From assembly GCF_003590645.1 (NCBI RefSeq), contig NZ_CP031834.1, positions 558,001-622,000 on the forward strand: DNA of 64,000 nt, given 5' to 3'. The DNA comes from Mesorhizobium sp. DCY119 (GTDB taxonomy: Bacteria; Pseudomonadota; Alphaproteobacteria; Rhizobiales; Rhizobiaceae). Positions 44,366-53,483 of the stretch are shown here, one piece after another. The notes below the pieces were generated by a model. That model was not told the origin of the DNA. It searched no databases and worked only from the letters and a program-made list of their open reading frames with translations. How positions within the stretch are numbered: position 1 is the first letter of the stretch; each line of letters begins with the position of its first letter. The translations under genes were made by a program, and so were the position numbers.

Positions 44366-45631
44366 ATGCAGGAAATGAAACTCCAGGAGTTCAAGAACAA
44401 GAAACCGACCGATCTCATTGCGTTCGCCGAAACGCTCGAGGTCGAGAACGCCAGCGTCATGCGCAAGCAGGAGCTGATGTTCGCCATTCTCAAGAAACTC
44501 GCGGCGCAGGACATCGAGATCATCGGTGACGGCGTCGTTGAAGTGCTGCAGGACGGTTTTGGTTTCCTTCGCTCCGCAAACGCCAACTATCTGCCGGGCC
44601 CGGACGATATCTACATCTCGCCTTCGCAGATTCGGCGGTTTTCGCTGAAGACCGGCGATACGGTCGAGGGTCCGATCCGCAGCCCCAAGGAAGGCGAACG
44701 CTATTTCGCGCTTCTCAAGGTCAACACGATCAATTTCGACGATCCGGAAAAGATCCGTCACAAGATCCATTTCGACAATCTGACGCCGCTTTACCCGACG
44801 GCGCGCCTGAAGATGGAAGTCGAAAACCCGACCACCAAGGATATCTCGCCGCGCGTCATCGATCTCGTGGCGCCGCTCGGCAAGGGCCAGCGCGCCCTGA
44901 TCGTGGCGCAGCCGCGTACCGGTAAGACGGTGCTGCTGCAGAACATCGCCCACTCCATCACGACCAACCATCCGGAATGCTACCTGATCGTGCTTCTGAT
45001 CGACGAGCGGCCGGAAGAAGTGACCGACATGCAGCGTTCGGTGAAGGGCGAGGTTGTTTCCTCGACATTCGACGAGCCGGCGGTGCGTCACGTGCAGGTC
45101 GCGGAAATGGTCATCGAAAAGGCGAAGCGCCTGGTCGAGCATGGCCGTGACGTGGTCATCCTGCTCGATTCCATCACGCGCCTCGGCCGTGCCTACAACA
45201 CCGTGGTGCCGTCATCCGGCAAGGTTCTGACCGGCGGTGTCGACGCCAATGCCCTGCAGCGCCCCAAGCGCTTCTTCGGTGCAGCGCGTAACATTGAGGA
45301 AGGCGGATCGCTGACGATCATCGCAACCGCGCTGATCGATACCGGCAGCCGCATGGACGAAGTCATCTTCGAAGAGTTCAAGGGTACGGGCAACTCGGAA
45401 ATCGTGCTCGACCGCAAGGTCGCCGACAAGCGCATCTACCCGGCAATGGATATCCTCAAGTCCGGCACCCGCAAGGAAGACCTCCTCGTCGCCAAGCAGG
45501 ATCTCCAGAAGATATTCGTGCTGCGCCGCATTCTGGCGCCGATGGGAACGACCGATGCGATCGAGTTCCTCATCGACAAACTCAAGCAGACCAAGACAAA
45601 CGCCGATTTCTTCGACTCGATGAATACCTGA
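44366..45631 (+). CDS. rho: Transcription termination factor Rho
   Basis: Hexameric RNA-dependent helicase of 421 residues that ends transcription at Rho-dependent sites. The N-terminal Rho domain covers about 1-45 and the cold-shock RNA-binding domain about 50-115 ([15 protein letters not shown]). The ATPase P-loop PRTGKT is near 187, followed by [10 protein letters not shown] and the Q/R-loop regions. The sequence is typical and complete. The ribosome site before the ATG at 44366 is weak (AGAG). The downstream yyaL-like gene is convergent, only 6 bases away, with no hairpin between them. Confidence 0.98.
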   Translation: MQEMKLQEFKNKKPTDLIAFAETLEVENASVMRKQELMFAILKKLAAQDIEIIGDGVVEVLQDGFGFLRSANANYLPGPDDIYISPSQIRRFSLKTGDTVEGPIRSPKEGERYFALLKVNTINFDDPEKIRHKIHFDNLTPLYPTARLKMEVENPTTKDISPRVIDLVAPLGKGQRALIVAQPRTGKTVLLQNIAHSITTNHPECYLIVLLIDERPEEVTDMQRSVKGEVVSSTFDEPAVRHVQVAEMVIEKAKRLVEHGRDVVILLDSITRLGRAYNTVVPSSGKVLTGGVDANALQRPKRFFGAARNIEEGGSLTIIATALIDTGSRMDEVIFEEFKGTGNSEIVLDRKVADKRIYPAMDILKSGTRKEDLLVAKQDLQKIFVLRRILAPMGTTDAIEFLIDKLKQTKTNADFFDSMNT

Positions 45632-45637
45632 TCGGGT

Positions 45638-47662
45638 TCATCGTTTCGGACGCAAGGCCTGCTCGAGTTCGTCAGGGTCGGTAATAATCGGAAGACAGAC
45701 CGGGCCGGTGCATAGAAATGCGCCGGCCTTTGTCGTTGGCGGATAGGCACCGCCGGGCAGGCTTGGCAGGTTGGCTTCGGCGCCAACGGGAACGACGAGG
45801 TCGACTCGTCTGGGGTCCGGGCATCGATTCGCCACCGGAATAAATTTCGGATCAGCCAGATCATCGACGATGACGAGCTTGATCGGACTGATCACCAGCG
45901 CGCAGGCGTTGACGATCCCGGCCTGACCATATTGCTGGCGTGACGCGCGCCCAGTGGCATGTTCTGCAACGCGCCAGGCCTTTTTCTGAAGCTGAACGTC
46001 ACCGCCGGCGTCCGCCACCCGGATCATCGCCTCGATGATCTGGCCGGTGGCCGAGGGGATCGCTTCGTCTATATCGCCGCGGATTCTGATCGGAACGTCG
46101 GTGCTGTCCGATGCCGTCAGATAATAGCCGTTGTTGCCGCTGTCGGCATACCATCGGTCAAGCTGATCGAGAAAGGACCTTGCGCGCTCGATGTAGGCGA
46201 CCTCTCCAGTTGCTTCGAACAGCGAAACTGCTGCATTGGCCATGGCGGCGTAGTCGCTCGACAGCGCGGGATAGAGCTTGCGGTCGCCAAGTATGGAGTG
46301 TGGCAGCCGGCCGTCGGCGTCCGCGTGCCCTACTATGAAGCCAAAGGCTCTTGCAGCTGCCGTGATCCAGTCTGGGCGAGACAAAGCGCGGCCGGCCTCG
46401 GCAAGTCCTGCTATGGCAAGGCCGTTCCAGTCAGCCAGAACCTTGTCGTCGCGGCCGGGACGAATGCGTCTTTCCCGCGCGGTCAAAAGCCGGCGTTTGA
46501 TCGTGTCGACTTCAGCGCGGTTTGCAAGGGAATCGTGACTCTGCGCCGGCGTTTGACAGATGATCGGCTTGCCTTCCCAGTTGGACGGTGAGGCAAGAGT
46601 GAAGTTATTGAAAAACAAAGATAAATCGTTTCCGAGCACGCTTTCGATCTCGGTTCCGTCCCAGGTGTAGAAAAGCCCCTCTTCACCTTCGCTGTCCGCG
46701 TCCAGGCTCGACGCAAAACCACCGCCCTCGACGGTCATTTCACGCAGGAGCCAGGCAACGGTTTCTTCGATTCGTACCCGGAACAACTCGTTCCGCGTTT
46801 CGGCAAAAGCCCAGTTGGCCATACGAAGCAATTGGGCATTGTCGTAAAGCATCTTCTCGAAATGCGGGACGAGCCAGTCGGCATCTGTCGAGTAACGCGC
46901 AAGCCCGCCGCCGACATGATCGTAAATGCCGCCACGCAGCATGTGTTCAAGGCTGGAGAGAACCGCGTCGCGATGCATCTCGCTTCCATTCTGCAGCCAG
47001 CTGAGCCACAGTGTGTGCATGAAAGGCGCGTTGGGGAATTTCGGCGCGCCACGCAGGCCGCCGGCTTGATGGTCGATCATGCCGGATATGCCGTCGGCGA
47101 GTGTTGTCAGGAGAGCGCTGTCGATAGATGAGGATGCGTGGTTGGCTGCAAGCCTTGCCTCGACATGATCCGTCAGCTTGTCCGCGCTGTCGGTGAGGCT
47201 TTGCTGTTTCTCGCGCCAGGCCTTGTCCACGGCCTCGAGAACCTGGATGAAACCAGGTCGACCATAGCGCGGCTCCTTCGGGAAGTAGGTGCCGCCCCAG
47301 AACGGCTTGCCGTCTGGCGTCAGGAAGATGGTGAGCGGCCAGCCGCCCTGCTCGCCCATGGCAGTCAAGGCGGCCATATAGATCTGGTCTATGTCGGGCC
47401 GCTCCTCGCGATCCACCTTGATATTGACGAACAGCCGGTTCATGACGGCAGCGACATCTTCGCTTTCGAAGCTCTCGTGCGCCATCACGTGACACCAGTG
47501 ACAGGCGGCGTAGCCGACTGAAAGCAGGATAGGCCTCTCCAATCGTCTGGCTTCGTCCAGAGATTGTGGCGACCAGGCCCGCCAATGCACGGGATTCCCG
47601 CTGTGCTGGCGAAGATACGGGCTGGTTTCGTTCGATAGCAGGTTTTCAGCAGGAAGATTCAC
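45638..47662 (-). CDS. Thioredoxin-domain protein of the YyaL/DUF255 family
   Basis: Protein of 674 residues related to human SPATA20. A thioredoxin-like N-terminal domain carries CHWC at 54-57 (SVGYAACHWCHVMAHESF). It is followed by an (alpha/alpha)6-barrel of the glycosidase/epimerase type, for example GGIYDHVGGGLARYSTDADW and ADWNGLAIAGLAEAGRAL. The reaction is unknown; cysteine oxidoreduction or sugar binding are possible. The GTG at 47662 is used. It sits on the strand opposite to its neighbours rho and mnmE, head-on to replication, so it looks inserted into an otherwise conserved gene row. Confidence 0.9.
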   Translation of the reverse strand: MNLPAENLLSNETSPYLRQHSGNPVHWRAWSPQSLDEARRLERPILLSVGYAACHWCHVMAHESFESEDVAAVMNRLFVNIKVDREERPDIDQIYMAALTAMGEQGGWPLTIFLTPDGKPFWGGTYFPKEPRYGRPGFIQVLEAVDKAWREKQQSLTDSADKLTDHVEARLAANHASSSIDSALLTTLADGISGMIDHQAGGLRGAPKFPNAPFMHTLWLSWLQNGSEMHRDAVLSSLEHMLRGGIYDHVGGGLARYSTDADWLVPHFEKMLYDNAQLLRMANWAFAETRNELFRVRIEETVAWLLREMTVEGGGFASSLDADSEGEEGLFYTWDGTEIESVLGNDLSLFFNNFTLASPSNWEGKPIICQTPAQSHDSLANRAEVDTIKRRLLTARERRIRPGRDDKVLADWNGLAIAGLAEAGRALSRPDWITAAARAFGFIVGHADADGRLPHSILGDRKLYPALSSDYAAMANAAVSLFEATGEVAYIERARSFLDQLDRWYADSGNNGYYLTASDSTDVPIRIRGDIDEAIPSATGQIIEAMIRVADAGGDVQLQKKAWRVAEHATGRASRQQYGQAGIVNACALVISPIKLVIVDDLADPKFIPVANRCPDPRRVDLVVPVGAEANLPSLPGGAYPPTTKAGAFLCTGPVCLPIITDPDELEQALRPKR

Positions 47663-47723
47663 GGAACCACAATTCGATGCGAGAGGATTTTTTGAAGCCT
47701 ACGGCGCATAAGGAAGGCAGGCA

Positions 47724-49046
47724 ATGATATTCCAGGACTCGATCGTTGCGCTTTCCAGCGGCCACCTGCCATCCGGAATAGCTATTATCCGCATCACCGG
47801 CCCAAAGACTCGATTCGCTCTCGAAACGATCACCGGAAACGTGCCGAAACCGCGCTTTGCGCACTATGGGAAATTCAGGTCGCGGGACGGCTCGGTACTC
47901 GACAGCGGAATCTCCTTCTTCTTTCCCGGCCCGAAGAGCTTCACCGGGGAGGACTCCGCCGAATTTCACGTCCATGGCGGACGCGCAGTGGTCTCGGCGA
48001 TGATGCAGGCCATAGGAGAGCTCGACGGATTTCGACAGGCGGAGCCGGGAGAATTCACCCGGCGCGCCTTTCTCAACGGTAAAGTTGATCTTGTCGAGGC
48101 AGAAGCCCTGGCCGATCTGGTTTCAGCGGAGACCGAAGCGCAGCGGCGATTTGCAGTGCTGAACAGCGAGGGACGCCAGAGCGAACTCTATCAGGCCTGG
48201 CGCTCGCGCTTGATCCACGACCGAGCCATGATCGAGGCGGAGATGGATTTTTCCGACGAAGGGGATGTACCGGGATCGGTTTCGTCAGCGGTCTGGGCCG
48301 ATATCGATTTGATGATCGAAGAGATTGAACGACATCTGCAGGGCTTTCGAAAAGCCGAGATCATCAGGGACGGCTATGATGTGGTGATAGTCGGGGCACC
48401 GAACGCTGGAAAATCGAGCCTTCTTAATGCCTTGGCCCGACGGGACGTGGCGATCGTCACCGACGAACCCGGCACGACCCGCGATCTTGTGGAAGTCGCG
48501 CTCGAACTGGACGGTGTCAAAGTGCGGCTTACCGATACGGCTGGCATTCGCGAGACATCCGGAAAGGTCGAGTTGATCGGCATCGAAAAGGCGCGGCAAA
48601 AGATATCCGCTGCCGATGCTGTGCTCTATCTGGAGGACCTTGGTGATCCCCAGCGCCTTGCGCCTGACGAGATACCCGCCGGCTCGATTCGTCTCGGCAC
48701 GAAGGCTGATCTGTCAAAGGATGATATTAGAGATAATATGTATGATCTTCTTGTCTCAACCGAGACCGGTGAAGGGATCGATGCGCTGCTTGCGCTCCTT
48801 TCCGATCGAGCGGCCGCCGAGATTGGCTCCACGGGCGATGTGCTGCCATCCAGGCAAAGGCATGTGGAATTGTTGCGCGCGACGGCGGATTTCCTGCGAA
48901 GCTGCCGAAGCCTGCCGGCGGCGGACCTGGAGCTTCGCTCCGAGCATCTTCGCCTTGCATCCGATCGCCTGGGCAGAATTTCCGGCGCCGTGGATCCCGA
49001 GGACCTTCTGGATGTGATATTCTCGCAGTTCTGTATAGGGAAGTGA
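47724..49046 (+). CDS. mnmE: tRNA modification GTPase MnmE
   Basis: Potassium-activated GTPase of 440 residues that, with MnmG, installs the cmnm5 group on uridine 34 of tRNAs. The folate-binding N-domain covers about 1-115. The G-domain motifs are GAPNAGKSS near 224, EPGTTRD near 248, DTAG near 271 and TKAD near 318. The C-terminus is CIGK, with the functional cysteine at 437. AGGCAGGC precedes the ATG. It is separated from mnmG by 155 bases that hold the parS cluster. Confidence 0.97.
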   Translation: MIFQDSIVALSSGHLPSGIAIIRITGPKTRFALETITGNVPKPRFAHYGKFRSRDGSVLDSGISFFFPGPKSFTGEDSAEFHVHGGRAVVSAMMQAIGELDGFRQAEPGEFTRRAFLNGKVDLVEAEALADLVSAETEAQRRFAVLNSEGRQSELYQAWRSRLIHDRAMIEAEMDFSDEGDVPGSVSSAVWADIDLMIEEIERHLQGFRKAEIIRDGYDVVIVGAPNAGKSSLLNALARRDVAIVTDEPGTTRDLVEVALELDGVKVRLTDTAGIRETSGKVELIGIEKARQKISAADAVLYLEDLGDPQRLAPDEIPAGSIRLGTKADLSKDDIRDNMYDLLVSTETGEGIDALLALLSDRAAAEIGSTGDVLPSRQRHVELLRATADFLRSCRSLPAADLELRSEHLRLASDRLGRISGAVDPEDLLDVIFSQFCIGK

Positions 49047-49059
49047 CTCACGTGAAACA
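49044..49059. promoter_or_regulatory. parS-like site 1
   Basis: TGACTCACGTGAAACA matches 14 of 16 positions of parS (TGTTTCACGTGAAACA). The two mismatches are both in the left half. It overlaps the mnmE stop codon. The same 16 bases recur at 49072, so the two are likely duplicates. Confidence 0.7.
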
Positions 49060-49071
49060 TATGTCGGCGCG

Positions 49072-49087
49072 TGACTCACGTGAAACA
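49072..49087. promoter_or_regulatory. parS-like site 2
   Basis: TGACTCACGTGAAACA again, identical to site 1 and 28 bases after it. It keeps the whole CACGTGAAACA half, so ParB binding with reduced affinity is likely. Confidence 0.7.
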
Positions 49088-49108
49088 CCCCTCATAGACG
49101 GAGAACCC

Positions 49109-49124
49109 TGTTTCACGTGAAACA
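49109..49124. promoter_or_regulatory. Perfect parS centromere site
   Basis: TGTTTCACGTGAAACA, an exact 16-base palindrome and consensus ParB-binding site. It lies between mnmE and mnmG, about 6.6 kb right of oriC and 2.6 kb before parA. ParB loaded here spreads and, with ParA, moves the origin regions apart; it also recruits SMC. Confidence 0.95.
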
Positions 49125-49201
49125 TTATTGCGCGAACGCGTCTCTTCCCTTGACATGATGACCGAATGCAAACATGGGTTTCCGCATTCTGGAGCAATGC
49201 A

Positions 49202-51079
49202 ATGGACAGTAGCTACGACGTAATCGTTGTTGGCGGTGGACACGCCGGCTGTGAAGCCGCGAGCGCGTCGGCACGCGCCGGCGCGAAGACAGCGTTGGTC
49301 ACGCTTCGCGTAGACACCATCGGTATCATGTCCTGCAATCCGGCGATTGGTGGTCTCGGGAAGGGCCATCTGGTTCGCGAAATAGATGCGCTCGACGGGT
49401 TGATGGGACGCGTGGCCGATGCGGCCGGCATCCAGTTCAGGCTTCTCAACCGCAAGAAGGGGCCGGCAGTTCGCGGCCCCAGGACACAGGCCGATCGCAA
49501 GCTTTATCGGCTGTCGATGCAGTCAGCGATTCAGGAGCAGCCCAATCTTTCGGTTATCGAAGGTGAGGTCTTCGACTTCGATATAGAAGATGGAAGCATC
49601 AAGGCGGTACAGTTGGCGGATGGCCGCAAGCTTCGCTGCAGCGCCGTCGTACTCACGACCGGTACGTTCCTGCGTGGGTTGATCCATATCGGAGAGCGGA
49701 AGTTCCCAGCTGGCCGTATGAATGAGCAGGCGTCAGTCGGGCTGTCAGCGACGATGACCCGAGCAGGCTTCCGCCTGGGCCGGCTGAAGACCGGAACGCC
49801 TCCCCGACTGGATGGAAAGACGATCGACTGGTCCGGCCTCGACATGCAGGCAGCGGACGATCAACCGGTGCCGTTCTCCTTGATGACGGACAGGATCGTC
49901 AATCGTCAGATTGATTGCGGGATTACGCGCACGACGGCGCAGTCTCATGATGTTATTCGAAAGAATCTTGGTCGATCAGCAATGTACTCGGGATCGATCG
50001 AAGGGATCGGTCCACGCTACTGCCCGTCCATCGAAGACAAGATCGTCAAGTTCGGCGATCGCGAGGGGCATCAGATATTTCTTGAGCCGGAAGGCTTGGA
50101 TGATGACACCATTTATCCCAACGGTATTTCGACTTCTTTGCCCGAAGATGTCCAGCTGGAACTGCTGAAAACGATTCCGGGTCTGGAACGGGCGGTTATG
50201 CTTCAGCCTGGCTATGCAATCGAGTACGATCACGTCGACCCGCGCGAACTGGAGCAGACACTTGAGACCAAGCGTGTACGTGGTCTGTTTTTGGCGGGAC
50301 AGATCAATGGAACGACGGGCTATGAAGAAGCTGCTGCCCAAGGTTTGGTTGCAGGATTGAATGCCGCACGCAAAGCCTCGGGCGGTGGCGAAGTCATATT
50401 CAGCCGCACCGAGGCCTATATCGGCGTGATGATCGACGATCTCACCAGCCGTGGCATCAGCGAACCCTACCGAATGTTTACGTCGCGGGCGGAGTTCCGG
50501 CTCTCCCTTCGTGCGGACAATGCCGATGAGCGATTGACACCGAAAGGTTTGCAGCTGGGTATTGTCGGCAACGATCGAGCACGCCGTTTTGGAGCTGTCT
50601 CCGATGCGCTTGCGCGAGCGCGCACCTTGGCGCAATCCATAGAGGTGACACCGAATGAGGCGCGCCGGCATGGTTTGATTGTAAATATGGACGGTGTCCG
50701 CAGGTCGGCCTATGATCTTCTTTCGTATCCCGACATGACGCTTGATCGCCTGGCAGAAGTTTGGCCGGAGCTCAGGGAAGTAGGCTCCGGCGCCGCCGAG
50801 GCGCTTGAGATAGAAGCGCGGTATGCGGTTTATCTGGATCGCCAGCGCAGTGACGCAATACAGATCCGCAGAGAAGAGGAGCGGCTGATCCCCTCCGATC
50901 TCGGATTCGATAGCGTTCCCGGCCTTTCAAACGAGCTTAAGCAGAAACTACGCGAAAGGCGGCCGCGCTCTGTCGCGGATGCACAGCGTATAGATGGAAT
51001 GACTCCGGCAGCGCTGGCTATAATCGTTTCTCACATTCGCCACGCTGAAAACAGCCCCCTAAGCAAGGGTGTTGCGTGA
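49202..51079 (+). CDS. mnmG: tRNA uridine-5-carboxymethylaminomethyl modification enzyme MnmG
   Basis: FAD-binding partner of MnmE, 625 residues. The dinucleotide fold [12 protein letters not shown] is at 9-20. The signatures [11 protein letters not shown] and [17 protein letters not shown] are present, with the active cysteine of the first stretch intact. The C-terminal helical domain binds MnmE and tRNA. The ATG at 49202 has GGAG 7 bases upstream; an earlier in-frame start at 49166 has no such site. Its stop overlaps rsmG by 4 bp (GTGA). The upstream gap is filled by parS sites, so its promoter must coexist with ParB binding. Confidence 0.97.
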   Translation: MDSSYDVIVVGGGHAGCEAASASARAGAKTALVTLRVDTIGIMSCNPAIGGLGKGHLVREIDALDGLMGRVADAAGIQFRLLNRKKGPAVRGPRTQADRKLYRLSMQSAIQEQPNLSVIEGEVFDFDIEDGSIKAVQLADGRKLRCSAVVLTTGTFLRGLIHIGERKFPAGRMNEQASVGLSATMTRAGFRLGRLKTGTPPRLDGKTIDWSGLDMQAADDQPVPFSLMTDRIVNRQIDCGITRTTAQSHDVIRKNLGRSAMYSGSIEGIGPRYCPSIEDKIVKFGDREGHQIFLEPEGLDDDTIYPNGISTSLPEDVQLELLKTIPGLERAVMLQPGYAIEYDHVDPRELEQTLETKRVRGLFLAGQINGTTGYEEAAAQGLVAGLNAARKASGGGEVIFSRTEAYIGVMIDDLTSRGISEPYRMFTSRAEFRLSLRADNADERLTPKGLQLGIVGNDRARRFGAVSDALARARTLAQSIEVTPNEARRHGLIVNMDGVRRSAYDLLSYPDMTLDRLAEVWPELREVGSGAAEALEIEARYAVYLDRQRSDAIQIRREEERLIPSDLGFDSVPGLSNELKQKLRERRPRSVADAQRIDGMTPAALAIIVSHIRHAENSPLSKGVA

Positions 51080-51708
51080 CCTCTGAAGCATTTGAAGTTC
51101 TTCAGCGTGTGGCAGGTCCTGTTTCACGTGAAACCTTTGAGCGTCTACTGTCCTTTGAAGCTCAGTTCCGAAGATGGGCGCAGCGGATAAATCTCGTGGC
51201 GCCTTCCACGTTGGACGATGCCTGGAACAGGCATGTACTGGATAGCGCTCAACTCGCGCGGCTTGATTCGGAAGCGAAAAACTGGGTTGATCTGGGTTCC
51301 GGAGGCGGTTTTCCCGGCCTTGTGATGGGCTTTCTGCTTATGGAGCGAAAAGGCGCCAACATCGATCTTGTGGAAAGCAATCGCAAGAAAACCTCGTTCC
51401 TGCAGGCGATTGTCGGTGAATTTGGATTGCCGGCGCGTATCCATGCCAAGCGAATCGAAGACACTTATGATAAGATTCGCGACGTCGAGGTGGTCACGGC
51501 CAGGGCACTTGCCCCGTTGGGTGTGCTTCTGGGTCTTGCCGAGCCTTGGCTTACAAGCGGCGCCAAGGCGCTTTTTCACAAAGGACGGGATTACCGCTCC
51601 GAGATCGAAGAAAGCGCTAAACTGTGGGTGTTCGACCTGATAGAACATCAAAGTGTAGTCGATCCGCAGAGCGTCGTTCTTGAAATACGGAATCTGCGCC
51701 GGGTTTAA
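51076..51708 (+). CDS. rsmG: 16S rRNA (guanine527-N7)-methyltransferase RsmG
   Basis: SAM-dependent methyltransferase of 210 residues modifying G527 of 16S rRNA. The SAM motif is [16 protein letters not shown] near 72. RINLVAP and RHVLDSAQL precede it, and [10 protein letters not shown] follows. It starts with GTG at 51076. Codons 15-20 (PVSRET) are written with the 16-base parS palindrome (51120-51135), so this gene carries a centromere site in its coding sequence, a pattern also seen in other bacteria. Confidence 0.96.
   Translation: MTSEAFEVLQRVAGPVSRETFERLLSFEAQFRRWAQRINLVAPSTLDDAWNRHVLDSAQLARLDSEAKNWVDLGSGGGFPGLVMGFLLMERKGANIDLVESNRKKTSFLQAIVGEFGLPARIHAKRIEDTYDKIRDVEVVTARALAPLGVLLGLAEPWLTSGAKALFHKGRDYRSEIEESAKLWVFDLIEHQSVVDPQSVVLEIRNLRRV
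51120..51135. promoter_or_regulatory. parS site inside rsmG
   Basis: TGTTTCACGTGAAACC, 15 of 16 matches to consensus, with only the last base differing. It encodes VSRET of RsmG. It lies 0.6 kb before parA. Confidence 0.85.
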
Positions 51709-51714
51709 AATGAA

Positions 51715-52542
51715 ATGGGCGATAGGTTCATTACAGAAATGATCATGATGACCGGACCCCGCATAATCACGATAGCAAACCAGAAGGGTGGTGTCGGCAA
51801 GACGACCACCGCGATCAATCTGGCGACCGCGCTTGCCGCGATTGGGGAGCAGGTTCTTATTGTAGACCTCGACCCTCAGGGCAATGCCAGCACCGGGTTG
51901 GGTATCGATCGCCGCGAACGAAGCGTATCGTCCTATGATGTGCTGACAGGGGCGATGACGCTGGATGAGGCTGCGGTGCCGACCGCGGTGCCTGGACTAT
52001 CGATCGTCCCCTCGACGCTCGATCTTCTCGGCGTGGAAATGGAAATCGCCGGTGCGCCCGATCGCGTCTTGCGCTTGCGCAATGCGGTTCGCGCTTCTGC
52101 CGAGCGCACAAACAAGTTTTCCTACGTATTGATTGACTGCCCGCCGTCGCTGAACCTGCTCACACTGAACTCCATGGCTGCGGCCGATTCCGTGCTGGTG
52201 CCGCTTCAATGCGAGTTCTTTGCATTGGAGGGTCTCAGCCAGTTGCTGGAAACGGTCGAACAGGTTCGCCAATCGATCAACCCCTCGCTGACGATCCAGG
52301 GCATCGTGCTGACGATGTATGACGGCCGCAACAATCTCGCCAATCAGGTGGTAGAGGATGTGCGCGCGCATATGGGCGAAAAGGTCTATGAAACCGTCAT
52401 TCCCCGGAACGTTCGCGTTTCGGAAGCGCCCTCCCATGGCAAGCCGGCAATCCTCTACGACCTGAAGTGCTCGGGCAGTCAGGCCTATCTACAACTCGCT
52501 TCCGAAGTCATTCGCCAGGAACGCAAGTTGCGTGCGGCGTGA
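51715..52542 (+). CDS. parA: Chromosome-partitioning ATPase ParA (Soj)
   Basis: ParA/MinD-type ATPase of up to 275 residues that binds DNA non-specifically and pulls the ParB-parS complex. The deviant Walker A KGGVGKT is at 24-30, followed by DLDPQGNASTGLG and VLIDCPPSLNLLTLNS. The start is unsure: the ATG at 51715 keeps it 6 bases from rsmG but lacks a good ribosome site; ATGs at 51739 and 51745 would give MIMMTGPRIITIANQ or shorter, nearer the usual length. It precedes parB by 33 bases. Confidence 0.97.
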   Translation: MGDRFITEMIMMTGPRIITIANQKGGVGKTTTAINLATALAAIGEQVLIVDLDPQGNASTGLGIDRRERSVSSYDVLTGAMTLDEAAVPTAVPGLSIVPSTLDLLGVEMEIAGAPDRVLRLRNAVRASAERTNKFSYVLIDCPPSLNLLTLNSMAAADSVLVPLQCEFFALEGLSQLLETVEQVRQSINPSLTIQGIVLTMYDGRNNLANQVVEDVRAHMGEKVYETVIPRNVRVSEAPSHGKPAILYDLKCSGSQAYLQLASEVIRQERKLRAA

Positions 52543-52575
52543 AACGATTCGATATCGAAATAATCTGGAAAAGTG

Positions 52576-53451
52576 ATGAGTGAAGATCTTTCGAAGAAAC
52601 GGCTTGGACGCGGACTGGCTGCCCTTATAGGCGAAATCGACAAGCCTGCGACGCCAGCGCAGCAACCGGTGTTTTCGGATCGGCATGTGCCGATCGAGTT
52701 CGTAACGCCGAACCCGAAGAATCCGCGGCGTCATTTCGGTGAAGCCGAACTGACTGATCTCGCGCAGTCCATTCGCGAACATGGCGTCGTCCAGCCGGTA
52801 GTCGTGCGTCCAGCCGTTGGCCAGCAGGGCCGCTATGAGATCATAGCCGGTGAGCGCCGCTGGCGCGCGGCGCAGCGTGCCGGGCTGACTGAAATTCCAG
52901 TGATCGTGCGCGACGTCAACGACCGCACCGCGCTTGAGCTGGCGATCATCGAGAACGTGCAGCGCACCGACCTCAACCCGGTCGAGGAAGCGCTTGGCTA
53001 CCAGCAGCTGATCGACGATCACAGCTATACGCAGGCCGACCTTGGACAGGTGATCGGCAAGAGCCGCAGTCATGTCGCAAACACGTTGCGGCTGCTGAAG
53101 CTGCCCGATGTGATCCGCGACATGCTGGTCGACGGTGCCTTATCGGCCGGTCATGCACGTGCGCTGGTGAGTGCGGCCGATCCTGCCGGTCTTGCCAAGC
53201 GGATTGTCGAGGAAGGTCTGTCGGTTCGGCAGGCTGAGGCTCTGGCGCAGTTGCCGGCTGAAACCCTGCATGAAACAAAGGCTTCCACGCCGGTCGAAAA
53301 GGATGCCGATACGCTTGCGCTGGAAAAGCTTCTTTCCGACGTGACCGGCATGAAGGTTGGCATTCAGCACAAAAACAAGGGCGGCGAGGTGCGGATTGCG
53401 TATCGCACACTTGAGCAGCTCGACGATCTGTGCCGGCGTCTCAAACACTGA
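52576..53451 (+). CDS. parB: Chromosome-partitioning protein ParB (Spo0J)
   Basis: CTPase and parS-binding protein of 291 residues. The N-terminus KKRLGRGLAALIGE is the usual ParA-stimulating segment. The CTP-binding motif GERRWRAA is near 92 and ENVQRTDLNPVEEA near 127. The HTH covers about 150-180 (YTQADLGQVIGKSRSHVANTLRLL), and the dimerisation domain is at the C-terminus. It starts GTG-ATG; I take the ATG at 52576. With parA and the parS sites it forms the origin-segregation system. Confidence 0.97.
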   Translation: MSEDLSKKRLGRGLAALIGEIDKPATPAQQPVFSDRHVPIEFVTPNPKNPRRHFGEAELTDLAQSIREHGVVQPVVVRPAVGQQGRYEIIAGERRWRAAQRAGLTEIPVIVRDVNDRTALELAIIENVQRTDLNPVEEALGYQQLIDDHSYTQADLGQVIGKSRSHVANTLRLLKLPDVIRDMLVDGALSAGHARALVSAADPAGLAKRIVEEGLSVRQAEALAQLPAETLHETKASTPVEKDADTLALEKLLSDVTGMKVGIQHKNKGGEVRIAYRTLEQLDDLCRRLKH

Positions 53452-53466
53452 TTTTATTCAGTTTTC
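53447..53466 (+). terminator. Weak terminator between converging parB and holA
   Basis: ACTGA and TCAGT arms around TTTTAT, then TTTTCTG, at the parB stop. The stem is only 5 bases. A second short palindrome ATTAGCCGGCTAAT (53475-53488) lies at the holA stop. Together they may separate the two converging genes. Confidence 0.35.
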
Positions 53467-53483
53467 TGATATAGATTAGCCGG

